A DNA stretch of 64,000 nt from Longicatena caecimuris (GCF_004341945.1 NZ_SMBP01000001.1:86001-150000); one strand, 5' to 3'; numbered from the stretch's first letter, positions 9,115 to 18,481 are shown. Notes: generated by a model from the letters alone, not told the origin. Program-made: numbers and translations.

Positions 9115-9904
9115 AGCGTTATATGTGACTGAAATGAAGAATAGCTGGAAATTATTATTGATTTTCTGCTTGATCCTTACGATGTATACGACTATCATGT
9201 TAACGATGTTTGATCCTTCTTTAGGAAGTGCATTGGATGAATTTGCCAAAATGATGCCGGAAATCATGTCAATGGTGGGCATGAATGGTTCCACCGCTAC
9301 GTTGGTGCATTTTTTATCAACCTATCTATACGGAATGTTAATGATCGTATTTCCTTTCTTGTTCACGGTTTTGTTATCTTTAAAATACATTGCCAAGAAA
9401 GTTGATAATGGATCTATGGCATATCTTTTATCCTCGGGAAGTACACGTGGCTGTGTGTGGCGGACAGAATGTTTTGTTTTGCTTACCAATCTGCTCTTGC
9501 TGATTGCGTATTGTACGCTACTAGGTTTAGTGTGTAGCTCATTTATGTTTCCTCAGGATTTAGATGTGGCAGCCTATCTGCGGTTGAATTTCGGTGTGTT
9601 GTGTTTGCATATGGCACTGGCAGGAATTAGTTTCTTGTTTTCCTGTATCTGCAATGAATATCGGCAGGCAGCAACCTTTGGCGCAGGATTTGGAATATAC
9701 TTTATACTCGTTCAAATGTTGGCAAACATGAAGGGTAATTTAGAAAATATGAAATATGCAACGCTTATGACGTTGTTTGATCGAGATGCTTTAATTGTCA
9801 ATGCAGCTAAAGGCTGGTATATGAGTGGTATTTTGTTACTCATTGCTATTGGTTGTTTTAGTGCTGCAAATGTGTTGTTTCAACGTAAAAATATGTCATT
9901 ATGA
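9104..9904 (+). CDS. ABC-2 type transporter permease
   Basis: A 266-aa integral membrane protein with about six hydrophobic segments. An extracytoplasmic stretch between the first two contains PSLGSALDEFAKMMPEIM, typical of ABC-2 permeases of the antibiotic/Na+ exporter type. ATG 9104 has ggaggtgag at ideal spacing inside the end of the ATPase gene, so the subunits are coupled. A terminator follows. Confidence 0.85.
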   Translation: MVNKALYVTEMKNSWKLLLIFCLILTMYTTIMLTMFDPSLGSALDEFAKMMPEIMSMVGMNGSTATLVHFLSTYLYGMLMIVFPFLFTVLLSLKYIAKKVDNGSMAYLLSSGSTRGCVWRTECFVLLTNLLLLIAYCTLLGLVCSSFMFPQDLDVAAYLRLNFGVLCLHMALAGISFLFSCICNEYRQAATFGAGFGIYFILVQMLANMKGNLENMKYATLMTLFDRDALIVNAAKGWYMSGILLLIAIGCFSAANVLFQRKNMSL

Positions 9905-9910
9905 GGAAAG

Positions 9911-9939
9911 CGATGGTATGTAGATGCCATCGTTTTTTT
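9911..9939 (+). terminator. Terminator after the ABC-2 permease gene
   Basis: Hairpin cgatgg / ccatcg with a 10-nt loop and seven T, just after the permease stop. Confidence 0.85.
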
Positions 9940-10077
9940 AAGCAAGGAAGATGATTATCCACAAGATGATACACTATAGGATAAACTTGTGATAGAAAAA
10001 GGGCAAATGCATTCACATTTTGCTTAGGATGTTGTAAAATATACTCGATTAACATACTATAAGGAGGAAATATTACA

Positions 10078-10623
10078 ATGGCTAAATTTGTATGTAGTGT
10101 ATGTGGGTATGTACATGAAGGTGATACAGCACCTGAATTCTGTCCAATCTGTAAAGCACCTGCTGAAAAATTCACGAAACAAGAAGGTGAAATGAGTTGG
10201 GCTGCTGAGCATGTCCTTGGCGTTGCACAGGGTGCCAGTGAAGATATCATGAACGATTTACGCATGAACTTTGAAGGGGAATGCAGTGAAGTCGGTATGT
10301 ATTTAGCAATGGCACGTGTTGCGCATCGTGAAGGGTATCCAGAAATCGGCATGTATTATGAAAAAGCGGCTTTTGAAGAAGCAGAACATGCAGCGAAGTT
10401 TGCTGAATTATTGGGTGAGGTTTTAAGTGATTCTACAGAAAAGAATTTACGTATGCGTGTAGATGCAGAAAATGGTGCAACAGCAGGTAAATTTGATTTG
10501 GCAAAAAGAGCAAAAGCTGCTAATTTAGATGCGATTCATGATACGGTTCATGAAATGGCACGTGATGAAGCACGTCATGGCAAAGCATTTAAAGGCTTAT
10601 TAGACCGTTATTTTGGTAAATAA
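10078..10623 (+). CDS. Reverse rubrerythrin (rubredoxin domain at N-terminus)
   Basis: A 181-aa non-haem iron protein that reduces peroxide in anaerobes. A rubredoxin-like domain lies at the N-terminus (CSVCGY and CPICKAP). A four-helix ferritin-like di-iron domain follows, with ligands in [16 protein letters not shown] and DEARHGKAF. This order is reversed relative to classical rubrerythrin, as in the clostridial oxygen- and peroxide-inducible reverse rubrerythrins. SD aaggagg is present, and the gene is monocistronic with its own terminator. It suggests an anaerobic lifestyle. Confidence 0.92.
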   Translation: MAKFVCSVCGYVHEGDTAPEFCPICKAPAEKFTKQEGEMSWAAEHVLGVAQGASEDIMNDLRMNFEGECSEVGMYLAMARVAHREGYPEIGMYYEKAAFEEAEHAAKFAELLGEVLSDSTEKNLRMRVDAENGATAGKFDLAKRAKAANLDAIHDTVHEMARDEARHGKAFKGLLDRYFGK

Positions 10624-10630
10624 TCAGTGA

Positions 10631-10663
10631 AACATCATGTGTGCTAGCATGATGTTTTTTTTT
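10631..10663 (+). terminator. Terminator after reverse rubrerythrin gene
   Basis: Hairpin aacatcatg / catgatgtt with an 8-nt loop, running into a long T tract. Confidence 0.9.
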
Positions 10664-10684
10664 CGTGTTCTTGGCATGGATCAT

Positions 10685-10935
10685 AACTAGGTGGTAAAAG
10701 AGTACGGTGGAGGCGTTCATCACAGTCGTCAATCACTAGCCAGAACCAAGGGTGTTCATCGTGAGGTGGAATCTGAAGGAAGGTCGAGGCAAATCTCTGT
10801 ATCGAGGAATAAGAACCAAAGCAAATCGATTTCAGTTCAAGCATATTTCGTATTGTTTTGAACCGTCGTATACGGTTCCATACGTACAGTGGTGTGAGAG
10901 GACGGAAATTAATTATTCTCTCTTCCTCGATTATT
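10685..10935 (+). mobile_element. Group II intron remnant (no ORF)
   Basis: This stretch has no credible gene but resembles group II intron RNA. The segment around 10741-10815 (accaagggtgttcatcgtga, then gaggtggaatctgaaggaag) matches conserved domain I sequence of clostridial group II introns. The segment 10861-10932 (aaccgtcgtatacggtt, then gtggtgtgagaggacgg, ending in cctcgatt) matches domains V-VI. The two are only about 50 nt apart, so domains II-IV and the reverse transcriptase gene are missing. I recognise this from memory of intron consensus, and the edges are approximate. Confidence 0.6.
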
Positions 10936-11057
10936 ATCTTGTTACTGGCATAAAAACAAATGGGCATGATTTTTCAAGAATCGTTATAGAAACTTTCTAT
11001 TATGTATTGACAAATAAAAATGAATCCAGTATGATAAAGCCACTTATAAAAATCGCA

Positions 11058-11280
11058 TGATCAGAAGAGTACATTATCATATACCAACAGCGAGTTGAAA
11101 CAGAGTGGAAGTTCAACGGTAACGTGATAATGGAAACGCATCTGGGAGTGTTTCTTTGAACTTAGTAGGAGAAACCGCTGACCAGCGTTACAGGTTGAGG
11201 GATTCCTATAGATTATAGGAATAACTAGAGTGGTACCGCGATAAAACGTCGTCTCTGGAATAGAGACGGCGTTTTTATTT
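11058..11280 (+). promoter_or_regulatory. T-box riboswitch controlling the amino-acid ABC transporter
   Basis: The T-box core agagtggtaccgcg (11227-11240) pairs with the 3' end of uncharged tRNA. It is followed by a strong terminator hairpin. A stem I candidate is visible upstream: attatca (11072-11078) pairs with tgataat, and an upper helix gttgaa/ttcaac lies inside. The 3' strand of the putative specifier loop reads ggtaacg, leaving several codons possible (AAC, GGT, GTA, ACG), so the sensed tRNA is unresolved. The T-box sits directly before a transporter gene. Confidence 0.88.
11246..11278 (+). terminator. T-box attenuator terminator
   Basis: An 11-bp stem (acgtcgtctct / agagacggcgt, one G-U pair) with a 5-nt loop and a T tract, downstream of the T-box core. 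It would form when the tRNA is charged. Confidence 0.88.
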
Positions 11281-11304
11281 TATGAGTGAGAAAGGAAGAT
11301 GATG

Positions 11305-12831
11305 ATGAAGAAATTCACAAAAATAAGTACCTTATTTATCCTACTTAGCGTGCTTTGTGGAAGCTTTTTAATACAGATACAGGCAAAAGAAAGCACCAAG
11401 GCGAATGGTGAAGGGGAACTGTTAGACAAAATCATGGAACGTGGAGAACTGATTGTTGGAACCTCACCAGACTTTCCACCGAATGAATTTATCGATACGA
11501 CGAAAACAGGACAAGATCAATACGTCGGTAGTGATATGGACTTTGCCAGATATATTGCTGATGAGATGGGGGTCAAACTGACCATTAAGGCAATGGATTT
11601 TGATGCTGTATTGGCAAGTCTTGGAAATGGTCAGATTGATATGGCAATCACCGGCATTACCAAAACGCCTGAGCGAATGGATGCGATGGAAATGAGTGAA
11701 TCTTACTATGATGAAAATGGGGAATCCAGCTGGCAGGGATTGCTAATTAAGGCAGATAAAAAAGATGTGTATACAAAACTACGCGATTTTAAAGGAAAAA
11801 AGGTTGCAGTACAGGCAGGTTCTTTACAAGATTATTATGTAAAGACACAACTGAAAGAGGCCAACATTCAATATATCACCGGATTAAATGATGGTATAAA
11901 CCTATTAAAAAATGGCAGTGTAGATGCCGTTGCCTGCGCTTATGGTACCGGACAGGATTTTGCAAAACAGAATGAAGGTATCCACATGAGCAAACAGTTG
12001 CTCTTTAAACTAAATCCTGATTATATGGGAACACGAGTCGGTATTCCTAAAGGTGAAATCGCACTATTAAATAAAACGAATGAAATTATTCAGCAGGTAC
12101 GAGATAAGGGGTTATATGAAGAATGGTATCAGGCTGCTGTAAATTACGATAAACAAAAAATTGAAGGAAACTTTCTCCAACGAACATGGAAAATTGCTGT
12201 ACGTTATTGGCCAATGTTTTTAGAAGGTTTGGGTATGACACTTGGATTAGCCTTTGTGACCGTGTTAGGTGGTACATTGATTGGAACGGCTTTCGCTCTC
12301 ATCAAATTGAGCAAGAATCGTTTTATACAATTATTATCAAGTGCATATGTAGAAGCAATACGTGGTACACCGCTGTTGTTGCAATTATGGTTGTTTGTAA
12401 GTATTTTTGCGGCTATCAACAGTGATATTCCGATGCTGGTCAGTGTGATTGTTGCTTTAATCATTAATAGTAGTGCTTATGTTGCTGAAATTATTCGCGG
12501 TGGTATTCTGTCTGTCGATAAAGGACAGTGGGAAGCTGCCAAAAGTCTTGGAATGAGTAATCAGCATATGATGGTTAAAATCATATTCCCTCAAGCTATT
12601 AAGAGCATTCTTCCTTCTTTAGGAAATGAATTCATTATGATGGTAAAGGAAACATCATTAGCTTCTTCTTTCTATATCGGTGAATTAATGAGTGTTAACA
12701 ATATCGTAAAGACGGCGACCTATTTCTCATTAGAACCATTGACGATTGCGGCCATCATTTATCTGATTGTTACCTACAGTTTAAGTAAACTTGTAAAATA
12801 TATGGAAAGGAGGATGCGTGTCAGTGATTAA
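11305..12831 (+). CDS. Amino-acid ABC transporter, fused substrate-binding and permease protein (GlnP type)
   Basis: A fusion of about 508 aa. A signal peptide ([18 protein letters not shown]) leads into a family 3 solute-binding domain ([42 protein letters not shown]). A HisM/GlnP-type permease domain starts near residue 300 with the EAA loop [21 protein letters not shown]. This polar amino-acid importer architecture is common in Firmicutes. Three in-frame ATGs occur at 11299, 11302 and 11305; the last has the best distance from aaagga. The upstream T-box implies control by one amino acid's tRNA. Confidence 0.92.
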   Translation: MKKFTKISTLFILLSVLCGSFLIQIQAKESTKANGEGELLDKIMERGELIVGTSPDFPPNEFIDTTKTGQDQYVGSDMDFARYIADEMGVKLTIKAMDFDAVLASLGNGQIDMAITGITKTPERMDAMEMSESYYDENGESSWQGLLIKADKKDVYTKLRDFKGKKVAVQAGSLQDYYVKTQLKEANIQYITGLNDGINLLKNGSVDAVACAYGTGQDFAKQNEGIHMSKQLLFKLNPDYMGTRVGIPKGEIALLNKTNEIIQQVRDKGLYEEWYQAAVNYDKQKIEGNFLQRTWKIAVRYWPMFLEGLGMTLGLAFVTVLGGTLIGTAFALIKLSKNRFIQLLSSAYVEAIRGTPLLLQLWLFVSIFAAINSDIPMLVSVIVALIINSSAYVAEIIRGGILSVDKGQWEAAKSLGMSNQHMMVKIIFPQAIKSILPSLGNEFIMMVKETSLASSFYIGELMSVNNIVKTATYFSLEPLTIAAIIYLIVTYSLSKLVKYMERRMRVSD

Positions 12832-13561
12832 AGAAGCATTAATTCGTGTAGAGAATCTAACCAAACGTTTTGGTGAGTTGGAAGTATTAAAAGGAATCAC
12901 CGAAGAAATTCATGAAGGGGAAGTTGTGTCTATCATCGGACCTAGTGGTGGAGGAAAAAGTACTTTCTTACGCTGTTTAAATTTGCTAGAAGTGCCTACA
13001 TCAGGCAAAGTTATTTTTGAAGGTGTTAATATAGCGGATAAAAGCGTAGATTTAGATTTACACCGCAGAAAAATCGGAATGGTCTTTCAACATTTCAATG
13101 TGTTTCCGCATCTCAGTGTGCTTGATAATATTACCATCACTCCTTGTCTAGAATTGAAAATGTCTAAGGAAGAAGCAGAAAAGCGGGGATGTGAATTGTT
13201 AAGTAAAGTTGGACTCTTAGACAAGAAGGATGAATTTCCAAGAAAGTTGTCAGGTGGACAGAAACAGCGTTTAGCAATTGTACGTGCGATGGCAATGCAA
13301 CCGGATGTGATTTTATTTGATGAGCCAACTAGTGCACTTGATCCAGAAATGGTCAAAGATGTGTTAGAGGTCATAAAGGAACTAGCAGATACGGGAATGA
13401 CAATTGTCATAGTAACGCATGAGATGGGCTTTGCAAAACAAATCAGTGATCGTGTCTTCTTTATGGATGGCGGCATAATTGCAGAACAAGGAACACCAGA
13501 AGAAGTCTTCTTACATCCTCAAAATGCTAGGACAAAAAAATTCTTAAGCAAAGTTTTATAA
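12818..13561 (+). CDS. Amino-acid ABC transporter ATP-binding protein (GlnQ type)
   Basis: A 247-aa ATPase with Walker [10 protein letters not shown], signature [16 protein letters not shown], Walker [16 protein letters not shown] and H-loop VTHEMGF, the polar amino-acid transporter (GlnQ/HisP) pattern. The start is GTG 12818 (or GTG 12824), after aaaggagg inside the end of the permease gene, with a 14-nt overlap. It energises the fused upstream importer. A very strong terminator follows. Confidence 0.93.
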   Translation: MSVIKEALIRVENLTKRFGELEVLKGITEEIHEGEVVSIIGPSGGGKSTFLRCLNLLEVPTSGKVIFEGVNIADKSVDLDLHRRKIGMVFQHFNVFPHLSVLDNITITPCLELKMSKEEAEKRGCELLSKVGLLDKKDEFPRKLSGGQKQRLAIVRAMAMQPDVILFDEPTSALDPEMVKDVLEVIKELADTGMTIVIVTHEMGFAKQISDRVFFMDGGIIAEQGTPEEVFLHPQNARTKKFLSKVL

Positions 13562-13601
13562 AAATAGCACATACCTATATAAAAGGTATGTGCTATTTTT
13601 T
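13561..13601 (+). terminator. Terminator after amino-acid transporter operon
   Basis: A perfect 16-bp inverted repeat (aaaatagcacatacct / aggtatgtgctatttt) with a 7-nt loop and T tract. It is A-rich on the 5' side, so it may work in both directions. Confidence 0.9.
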
Positions 13602-13777
13602 ACAAACAAACTGAAAAACTTTCTGTTTTTTTGGTAGTAAGCTCATCGTATCAAAAAATTAACAAAATTATAACAAATCCTCTCTTTATTCTTCTTTATA
13701 ATAAAGATGTGAAGGAGGCGGAAGAGAAACAGTCATAAATAGAAAAGCAAAAACGTATCTTGTATAGAGGTGACGAC

Positions 13778-13978
13778 ATGCTTTCCATTGATAAAAACCA
13801 GATGACAATTGAACATTATCAAGAGGTACTTTTGGTCAGTGAAACTCTCATAAAGATTCGAATGCCGCAGATGGAAATTTCAATCAGAGGAGATAAGTTG
13901 CATATGCTGGCATTGGAAAAGGAGGAACTGCTCCTGGAAGGTTGCTTCCTGGAACTGACATTCCAATATGAAAGCTAG
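13778..13978 (+). CDS. yqfC: Sporulation protein YqfC
   Basis: A 66-aa beta-rich YabP/YqfC-family protein (MPQMEISIRGDKLHMLALEK, LLLEGCFLELTF). In B. subtilis yqfC-yqfD are transcribed in the mother cell under SigE and are needed for sporulation. It is shorter than the Bacillus protein. ATG 13778 follows agaggtgac. It overlaps yqfD by 11 nt. Confidence 0.8.
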   Translation: MLSIDKNQMTIEHYQEVLLVSETLIKIRMPQMEISIRGDKLHMLALEKEELLLEGCFLELTFQYES

Positions 13979-14894
13979 AAAAAAACTTGGTCTTGATAAA
14001 TGGAAAGTACAGATGGATGCAAGTGCATTTTTGCATATTTGTAAACAAGGAAATCTTGAACTATATGACATTACGATACATCAAAGAGAAATTCAATTCT
14101 ACACATCTGTTTTACAGCGGCATACGATTTATCGCTTATTGCCGAAGGCTGTTCTTTTGACAACGACTGGGATGTTAGGGTATTTGTTACGCAGTATGGT
14201 AAAACCAGCACGTCTTTTGAGTGTGGTAGCAGCCATTCTTATTTGGTATGGGCTCAGTTCTACTATCTTTGAGGTAACAATCAAGGGAGAAAAAGACGAG
14301 AGTCGCATATTGATTCAAAAAACATTAAAACAGATGGGATATACGACACCATTTCATCATCAAGATGAAAATAAATTAAAGGAAGCTTTAAAAAAGAAAC
14401 TAGAGAATGAAATTGCTTGGTTGGAAATAGAAAAACGAGGCAGCCGTTATATCATCACGTATACACCTAAAGAATTCGCCACTTTAGAAACGTTGCATCA
14501 TCGTGAACTCATTGCCAAACAAGATGGCGTCATTGCTCGTTTTGATATACAGCATGGAAATAAAGTGCATAAAGTAAATGAATTTGTGCATAAAGGCGAT
14601 GTTCTTGTCAGCAATGTCATCGCTGATAGTAAAAGTAAAAATCAAGAAGTTTATGTAAAAGGGCGGGTCTTCGCATACACATGGCGAGATGTGACAGTAA
14701 GCATGGATGATACGAAAATGCCGAAGGCTTTTCAATATTTTGAACTGTTAATGGCTGCCAGAGCACAGGTCAGTCAAGATTTTCATAAAGATGATAAGAT
14801 TCATAAGGAAAATATTTTGCAATTCTCCAAGGATATGGGTAAAATAAAGATGGTGATTCATTATACTTTACTACAAGATATCACAACACCATAA
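13968..14894 (+). CDS. yqfD: Sporulation protein YqfD
   Basis: A 308-aa membrane protein with a hydrophobic hairpin near residues 55-95, followed by an extracytoplasmic part containing TPKEFATLETLHHRELIAKQ and GRVFAYTWRD, which resemble the YqfD family's conserved core. It is somewhat shorter than B. subtilis YqfD (about 398 aa). It is coupled to yqfC and precedes phoH, the conserved Firmicute order. Its role in spore formation is not biochemically defined. Confidence 0.85.
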   Translation: MKARKKLGLDKWKVQMDASAFLHICKQGNLELYDITIHQREIQFYTSVLQRHTIYRLLPKAVLLTTTGMLGYLLRSMVKPARLLSVVAAILIWYGLSSTIFEVTIKGEKDESRILIQKTLKQMGYTTPFHHQDENKLKEALKKKLENEIAWLEIEKRGSRYIITYTPKEFATLETLHHRELIAKQDGVIARFDIQHGNKVHKVNEFVHKGDVLVSNVIADSKSKNQEVYVKGRVFAYTWRDVTVSMDDTKMPKAFQYFELLMAARAQVSQDFHKDDKIHKENILQFSKDMGKIKMVIHYTLLQDITTP

Positions 14895-14910
14895 AAATAA
14901 AGGAGTCTGT

Positions 14911-15897
14911 ATGAGTCAAAATTATGCTATTGCTTTAGAAGAATATCCCATGGAATGGATCGTGAAATTATGCGGTGCCCAGGATCAAAACTTGGAAATC
15001 TTACGCAAAGCCTTTGCTTGTGAAATGATTATGCGCAATAATCAGCTAAGTGTCTTATGCAATGATAAAACAACGTTTGCGACAATTGAGGAAATCATTA
15101 AGGCCATTTTTCAAATGATGGAACAGCATTTAGATGTACAACCTAGAGATATTGAATATGTATGCCGTTTGGCGAAATTGCATCGTTTGCATGAACTTTC
15201 TTTGACCTATCAAAAACCGATTGGTAAAACAGTGAATGGAAAATTGATTTATCCAAAAACGATTGGTCAACGTTATTTATTTCAATGCATGTGTAAATCA
15301 GAAATAGTTTTTGCCAGTGGTGTAGCCGGTACGGGTAAAACCTATTTAGCTGTTGTATATGCAGCTAGTCTGTTAAAAAAGGGTGAGATACGAAAGATTA
15401 TTTTAACGCGTCCAGCAGTTGAAGCTGGTGAGAATCTGGGGTTTTTACCAGGAGATTTAAAGGAAAAGGTTGATCCTTATTTGCGCCCGTTATATGATGC
15501 ATTATATGATACCTTAGGACAGGAACAAGTAGAAAAATTGTTAGAAAAAGAAGTGATTGAAATCGCGCCATTAGCATATATGCGTGGTCGTACATTGGAT
15601 AATGCTTTTATTATTTTAGATGAAGCACAAAATACGACGAGAGCGCAGATGAAGATGTTTCTTACCCGTATGGGGTTTCATTCTCGTATCGTCATTACAG
15701 GGGATGTTACTCAGATTGATTTGATTAAGAAAAAGGACAGTGGTTTATTAAATGCAAAACAGCTGTTGGAAGGAATTGAAGGAATCTCCTTTGTGGAACT
15801 GACAAGTCTTGATGTTGTCCGTAATCCACTGGTTCAAAAGATTATTGAACGCTATGAACAGGAGGAAGAAAGGTATGGCAAAAGTCTTACTGATTGA
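14911..15897 (+). CDS. phoH: PhoH-like protein, P-loop NTPase
   Basis: A 328-aa cytoplasmic ATPase with Walker A GVAGTGKTYLA, the motif LTRPAVEAGENLGFLPGDL, Walker B AFIILDEAQNTT and the sensor motif VITGDVTQIDL. PhoH proteins are predicted RNA helicase or ribonuclease-associated ATPases; the E. coli member is induced by phosphate starvation. It normally precedes ybeY in Firmicutes, but here phoP follows with a 23-nt overlap. Confidence 0.92.
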   Translation: MSQNYAIALEEYPMEWIVKLCGAQDQNLEILRKAFACEMIMRNNQLSVLCNDKTTFATIEEIIKAIFQMMEQHLDVQPRDIEYVCRLAKLHRLHELSLTYQKPIGKTVNGKLIYPKTIGQRYLFQCMCKSEIVFASGVAGTGKTYLAVVYAASLLKKGEIRKIILTRPAVEAGENLGFLPGDLKEKVDPYLRPLYDALYDTLGQEQVEKLLEKEVIEIAPLAYMRGRTLDNAFIILDEAQNTTRAQMKMFLTRMGFHSRIVITGDVTQIDLIKKKDSGLLNAKQLLEGIEGISFVELTSLDVVRNPLVQKIIERYEQEEERYGKSLTD

Positions 15898-16555
15898 AGA
15901 TGAAGAAAATATTCGTAAGATCATTTCTTATGATCTGCGCAAAGCTGGACACACGATCGTAGAAAGTGGGGATGGACAAGAAGCATTGGATATTGCTTTA
16001 AAGCAACCTTTTGATGTGTTAATTATTGATTGGATGTTACCCCATGTCAGCGGTATCGAAATCGTTCAGAAATTACGTATACAGCATGTAGACAGCGTGA
16101 TGATCATGTTGACAGCTAGAGATGATGAAACCGATATACTTTATGCATTTGATCAAGGTGTGGATGATTATGTCACAAAGCCATTTTCGCCACGAGAATT
16201 ATTAGCAAGAGTAAATGCTCATATGAAACGTCAGAGCAAACGAATGGAAAAAGACTTGGAAATTGGAGAGTTACGTATCAATTTAAAGCGACGTGAAGCT
16301 TTATTGAAAGATGAGCTTTTAACGTTGACGAAAAAAGAGTTTGACTTGCTTGAGTACTTTGTATCTAATAAAAACATCGTCTTATCAAGAGATGCCATCT
16401 TAAATGATATCTGGGGGTTTGATTATGATGGGGATACGCGCATCGTTGATGTACATGTCTTTAAATTGCGCACAAAATTACAAGGTTCTAATGTTCATAT
16501 CAAATCCAGTCGAGGTGTAGGCTATTTACTGGAGGAATTGCATGAAACTGCCTAA
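15875..16555 (+). CDS. phoP: Phosphate-responsive response regulator, OmpR/PhoB family
   Basis: A 226-aa regulator. The receiver domain has acidic pocket IEDEE, phospho-acceptor Asp in LIIDWMLP, TARDD and KPF. The C-terminal winged helix includes LTKKEFDLLEYFVSN and RIVDVHVFKLRTKL. ATG 15875 follows caggaggaagaaagg, and the longer reading from 15809 was rejected. It overlaps phoR by 14 nt. Pst genes downstream identify the system as Pho. Confidence 0.88.
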   Translation: MAKVLLIEDEENIRKIISYDLRKAGHTIVESGDGQEALDIALKQPFDVLIIDWMLPHVSGIEIVQKLRIQHVDSVMIMLTARDDETDILYAFDQGVDDYVTKPFSPRELLARVNAHMKRQSKRMEKDLEIGELRINLKRREALLKDELLTLTKKEFDLLEYFVSNKNIVLSRDAILNDIWGFDYDGDTRIVDVHVFKLRTKLQGSNVHIKSSRGVGYLLEELHETA

Positions 16556-17756
16556 ATATGCATGGTTTATTCTTTTGACTTGCAGCTATGCTTTGCTAGC
16601 GTATGAGACACAATGGAATGTATATGTGATTTTGTTATTATTGGCCATCTCATTATATATTGTAGAAGTGGTTTATGAACAGCAGTATGAATCTAAAAAA
16701 AGCAAAGAAAATAAGGAATTACAAGAGGAAATACGTTCTACGGCTAAAGATGCACATTTGAAAAATAAACAGTTATTGACAATTGTCTCAAGTATTCCTT
16801 TTCCCATGTTGCTGATTGATCAATTTGGTAACATTGTCATGCATAACAATATAGCATCGTTATGCATGAGTCATTTAGAGCCTTTAACTTATTTAGATAA
16901 TCCCTTTGTTCATGGAGTACGTGAATTTATTAAAGATGCTTTTATCTTGGAACGTGATATGGATAAGATCATAAATATCAATGGAGTAGAATTTCAAGCT
17001 ATCAGCATACCGGTATTGGCGAAAAGTAAATATAGCGGTTGTTTGGTACTGTTTCAAGATATATCGAAGACATTGGAAGGGGAAAAGATGCAGAAACGTT
17101 TTATTGCTGATGCTTCTCATGAATTAAAAACGCCTATTTCTGTATTAAAAGGAATGGTAGAAATCTTAAACCGTGATGATTTTGATGATCCCATCACGGA
17201 AAAAGAGTTTTTATCACAGATGGCAAAGGAAGTACAACGTTTAGATGTCTTAGTCAAAGATTTGCTACAGTTATCACGGTTATCATTGTCTAATGTTATT
17301 TTAGAGCGTGAAAAATGTGATGTTTGTGCTTTATTTGATAAGGCATGCGATTCTTTATGGAAAAATGCGCAAAAAAAGCAACTGAACATTCAAAAGGACT
17401 ATCAGACATTAGAATATGCCTTTTGTGATCCTAAAAGAATGCTTCAGGTAATCTTAAATTTGCTAAGCAATGCGATTAAATATAGTGATTCCGGTACCAT
17501 TACCTTACGTACCCGTATGGAAACTACGTATTACATCCTTGAAGTAGAGGATGAAGGATGCGGTATACAAAAGAAGGATATGGAAAAAATCTTTGATCGT
17601 TTTTACCGTGTAGATGATGCACGCAGTCGTCAAAGTGGTGGTAGCGGTTTAGGATTGCCGATTGTCAGATCCATCATTGAGGCGCATGGTGGTAACATAG
17701 AAGTGGAAAGCACCTATGGCAAAGGAACCTTATTTCGGATAAAGTTAAAAAATTAA
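16542..17756 (+). CDS. phoR: Sensor histidine kinase PhoR
   Basis: A 404-aa kinase with two membrane segments at residues 5-45 and no large external domain. A PAS-like domain (residues about 75-180) is followed by HisKA with the phospho-His in FIADASHELKTPISVLKGM and an HATPase domain (NLLSNAIKYS, EDEGCGIQKKD, GGSGLGLPIV). This topology resembles PhoR kinases that sense phosphate through the PstSCAB-PhoU complex. It is coupled to phoP. Confidence 0.9.
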   Translation: MKLPKYAWFILLTCSYALLAYETQWNVYVILLLLAISLYIVEVVYEQQYESKKSKENKELQEEIRSTAKDAHLKNKQLLTIVSSIPFPMLLIDQFGNIVMHNNIASLCMSHLEPLTYLDNPFVHGVREFIKDAFILERDMDKIININGVEFQAISIPVLAKSKYSGCLVLFQDISKTLEGEKMQKRFIADASHELKTPISVLKGMVEILNRDDFDDPITEKEFLSQMAKEVQRLDVLVKDLLQLSRLSLSNVILEREKCDVCALFDKACDSLWKNAQKKQLNIQKDYQTLEYAFCDPKRMLQVILNLLSNAIKYSDSGTITLRTRMETTYYILEVEDEGCGIQKKDMEKIFDRFYRVDDARSRQSGGSGLGLPIVRSIIEAHGGNIEVESTYGKGTLFRIKLKN

Positions 17757-17850
17757 AAGACACGCTTACATTATGAAGAGACCTTCAAGTTTAGAAAATA
17801 AATAAACCGGTTTCTTTCCTAGTGATCATACATAAGCGTGTCTTTTTGTT
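17755..17850 (+). terminator. Long inverted repeat after phoR, probable terminator
   Basis: The 14-bp perfect arms aaaagacacgctta (17755-17768) and taagcgtgtctttt (17833-17846) enclose a 64-nt loop and end in T. The left arm starts inside the phoR stop codon. The loop is much longer than usual for a terminator. Confidence 0.55.
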
Positions 17851-18093
17851 ATTTTTATAGAGGTATAATATATAGCTCCGTAAGCAGTTATGAATCATCT
17901 TGATTTCGCTTTATGCAAAATCATCTATTCATGTTAGCCTTTATTGTTTTACGAACACATCATAAAACAATAATTGTGATAACAGATTTAACATGCATCA
18001 GAATTGTCGATACATGGTTTAATCACATAATCCCTATCTGGTAAATTGGATTTTGTCAAAATAGTCTTTTTTGCGACATACTTAAACACGCAT

Positions 18094-18119
18094 AAAAAAA
18101 GCTCGATGACTCGGGCTTA
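18094..18119 (-). terminator. Terminator of tRNA-Glu
   Basis: On the minus strand, a hairpin (agcccga, loop gtca, tcgagct) runs into a T tract shortly after the tRNA CCA end. Confidence 0.75.
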
Positions 18120-18128
18120 TTTTTATCA

Positions 18129-18203
18129 TGGTATCGCGTACGGGATTTGAACCCGTGGTACAGCCTTGAGAGGGCTGTGGCTTAACCGCTTGCCGAACGC
18201 GAC
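18129..18203 (-). tRNA. tRNA-Glu (anticodon CTC)
   Basis: A complete 75-nt cloverleaf including an encoded CCA. The acceptor pairs GTCGCGT with ACGCGAT (first pair G-U). The D arm is GGC...GCC. The anticodon stem CAGCC/GGCTG has loop CTCTCAA (anticodon CTC). The T stem is ACGGG/CCCGT with TTCAAAT, and the variable loop is 4 nt. It is transcribed against the flanking genes as a single unit with its own promoter and terminator. Confidence 0.92.
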
Positions 18204-18222
18204 ATGTTTTTACTGCTGTCAT

Positions 18223-18251
18223 ATTATAGCATTATCACATAAACTTGGCAA
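18223..18251 (-). promoter_or_regulatory. SigA promoter of tRNA-Glu
   Basis: On the minus strand, -35 TTGCCA (18251-18246) and -10 TATAAT (18228-18223) with a 17-nt spacer, 20 nt before the tRNA. Confidence 0.75.
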
Positions 18252-18368
18252 GGAAATTTTGGAAAATTCTATATAGCTGGTAAGAAAAACAGGAAAGGTA
18301 ATAAGCAATGTATTAGTGATTACCCGAATGATTTCTTTTTTTATAAAGAGTGTAATTATCACAATTAT

Positions 18369-18396
18369 TTAACAAATGCTTAACACGACATTGATG
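18369..18396 (+). promoter_or_regulatory. Probable PhoP-binding repeats upstream of pstS
   Basis: TTAACA, 5 nt, TTAACA, 5 nt, TTGATG: hexamers spaced 11 nt apart, matching the TT(A/T)ACA repeat recognised by PhoP in B. subtilis. They lie about 85-110 nt before pstS, and phoPR is the preceding operon. The rest of 17850-18481 holds only the tRNA unit and AT-rich sequence. Confidence 0.6.
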
Positions 18397-18481
18397 GTCT
18401 ATTTATATTTATGGTTTAAGATAAGAGCGTATTCAAGGAGGAATATGTTGCCGTTAAAAAAACGGTTAGATGGAGGTTAAG

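Noticed and set aside
10644-11060. Two overlapping open frames on opposite strands after the reverse rubrerythrin gene
   Set aside because: Neither has a ribosome site or a recognisable domain, and both run across the group II intron-like RNA segments.
12186-12464. Additional open frames inside the amino-acid permease region
   Set aside because: Out-of-frame shadows of a well-supported gene, without ribosome sites.
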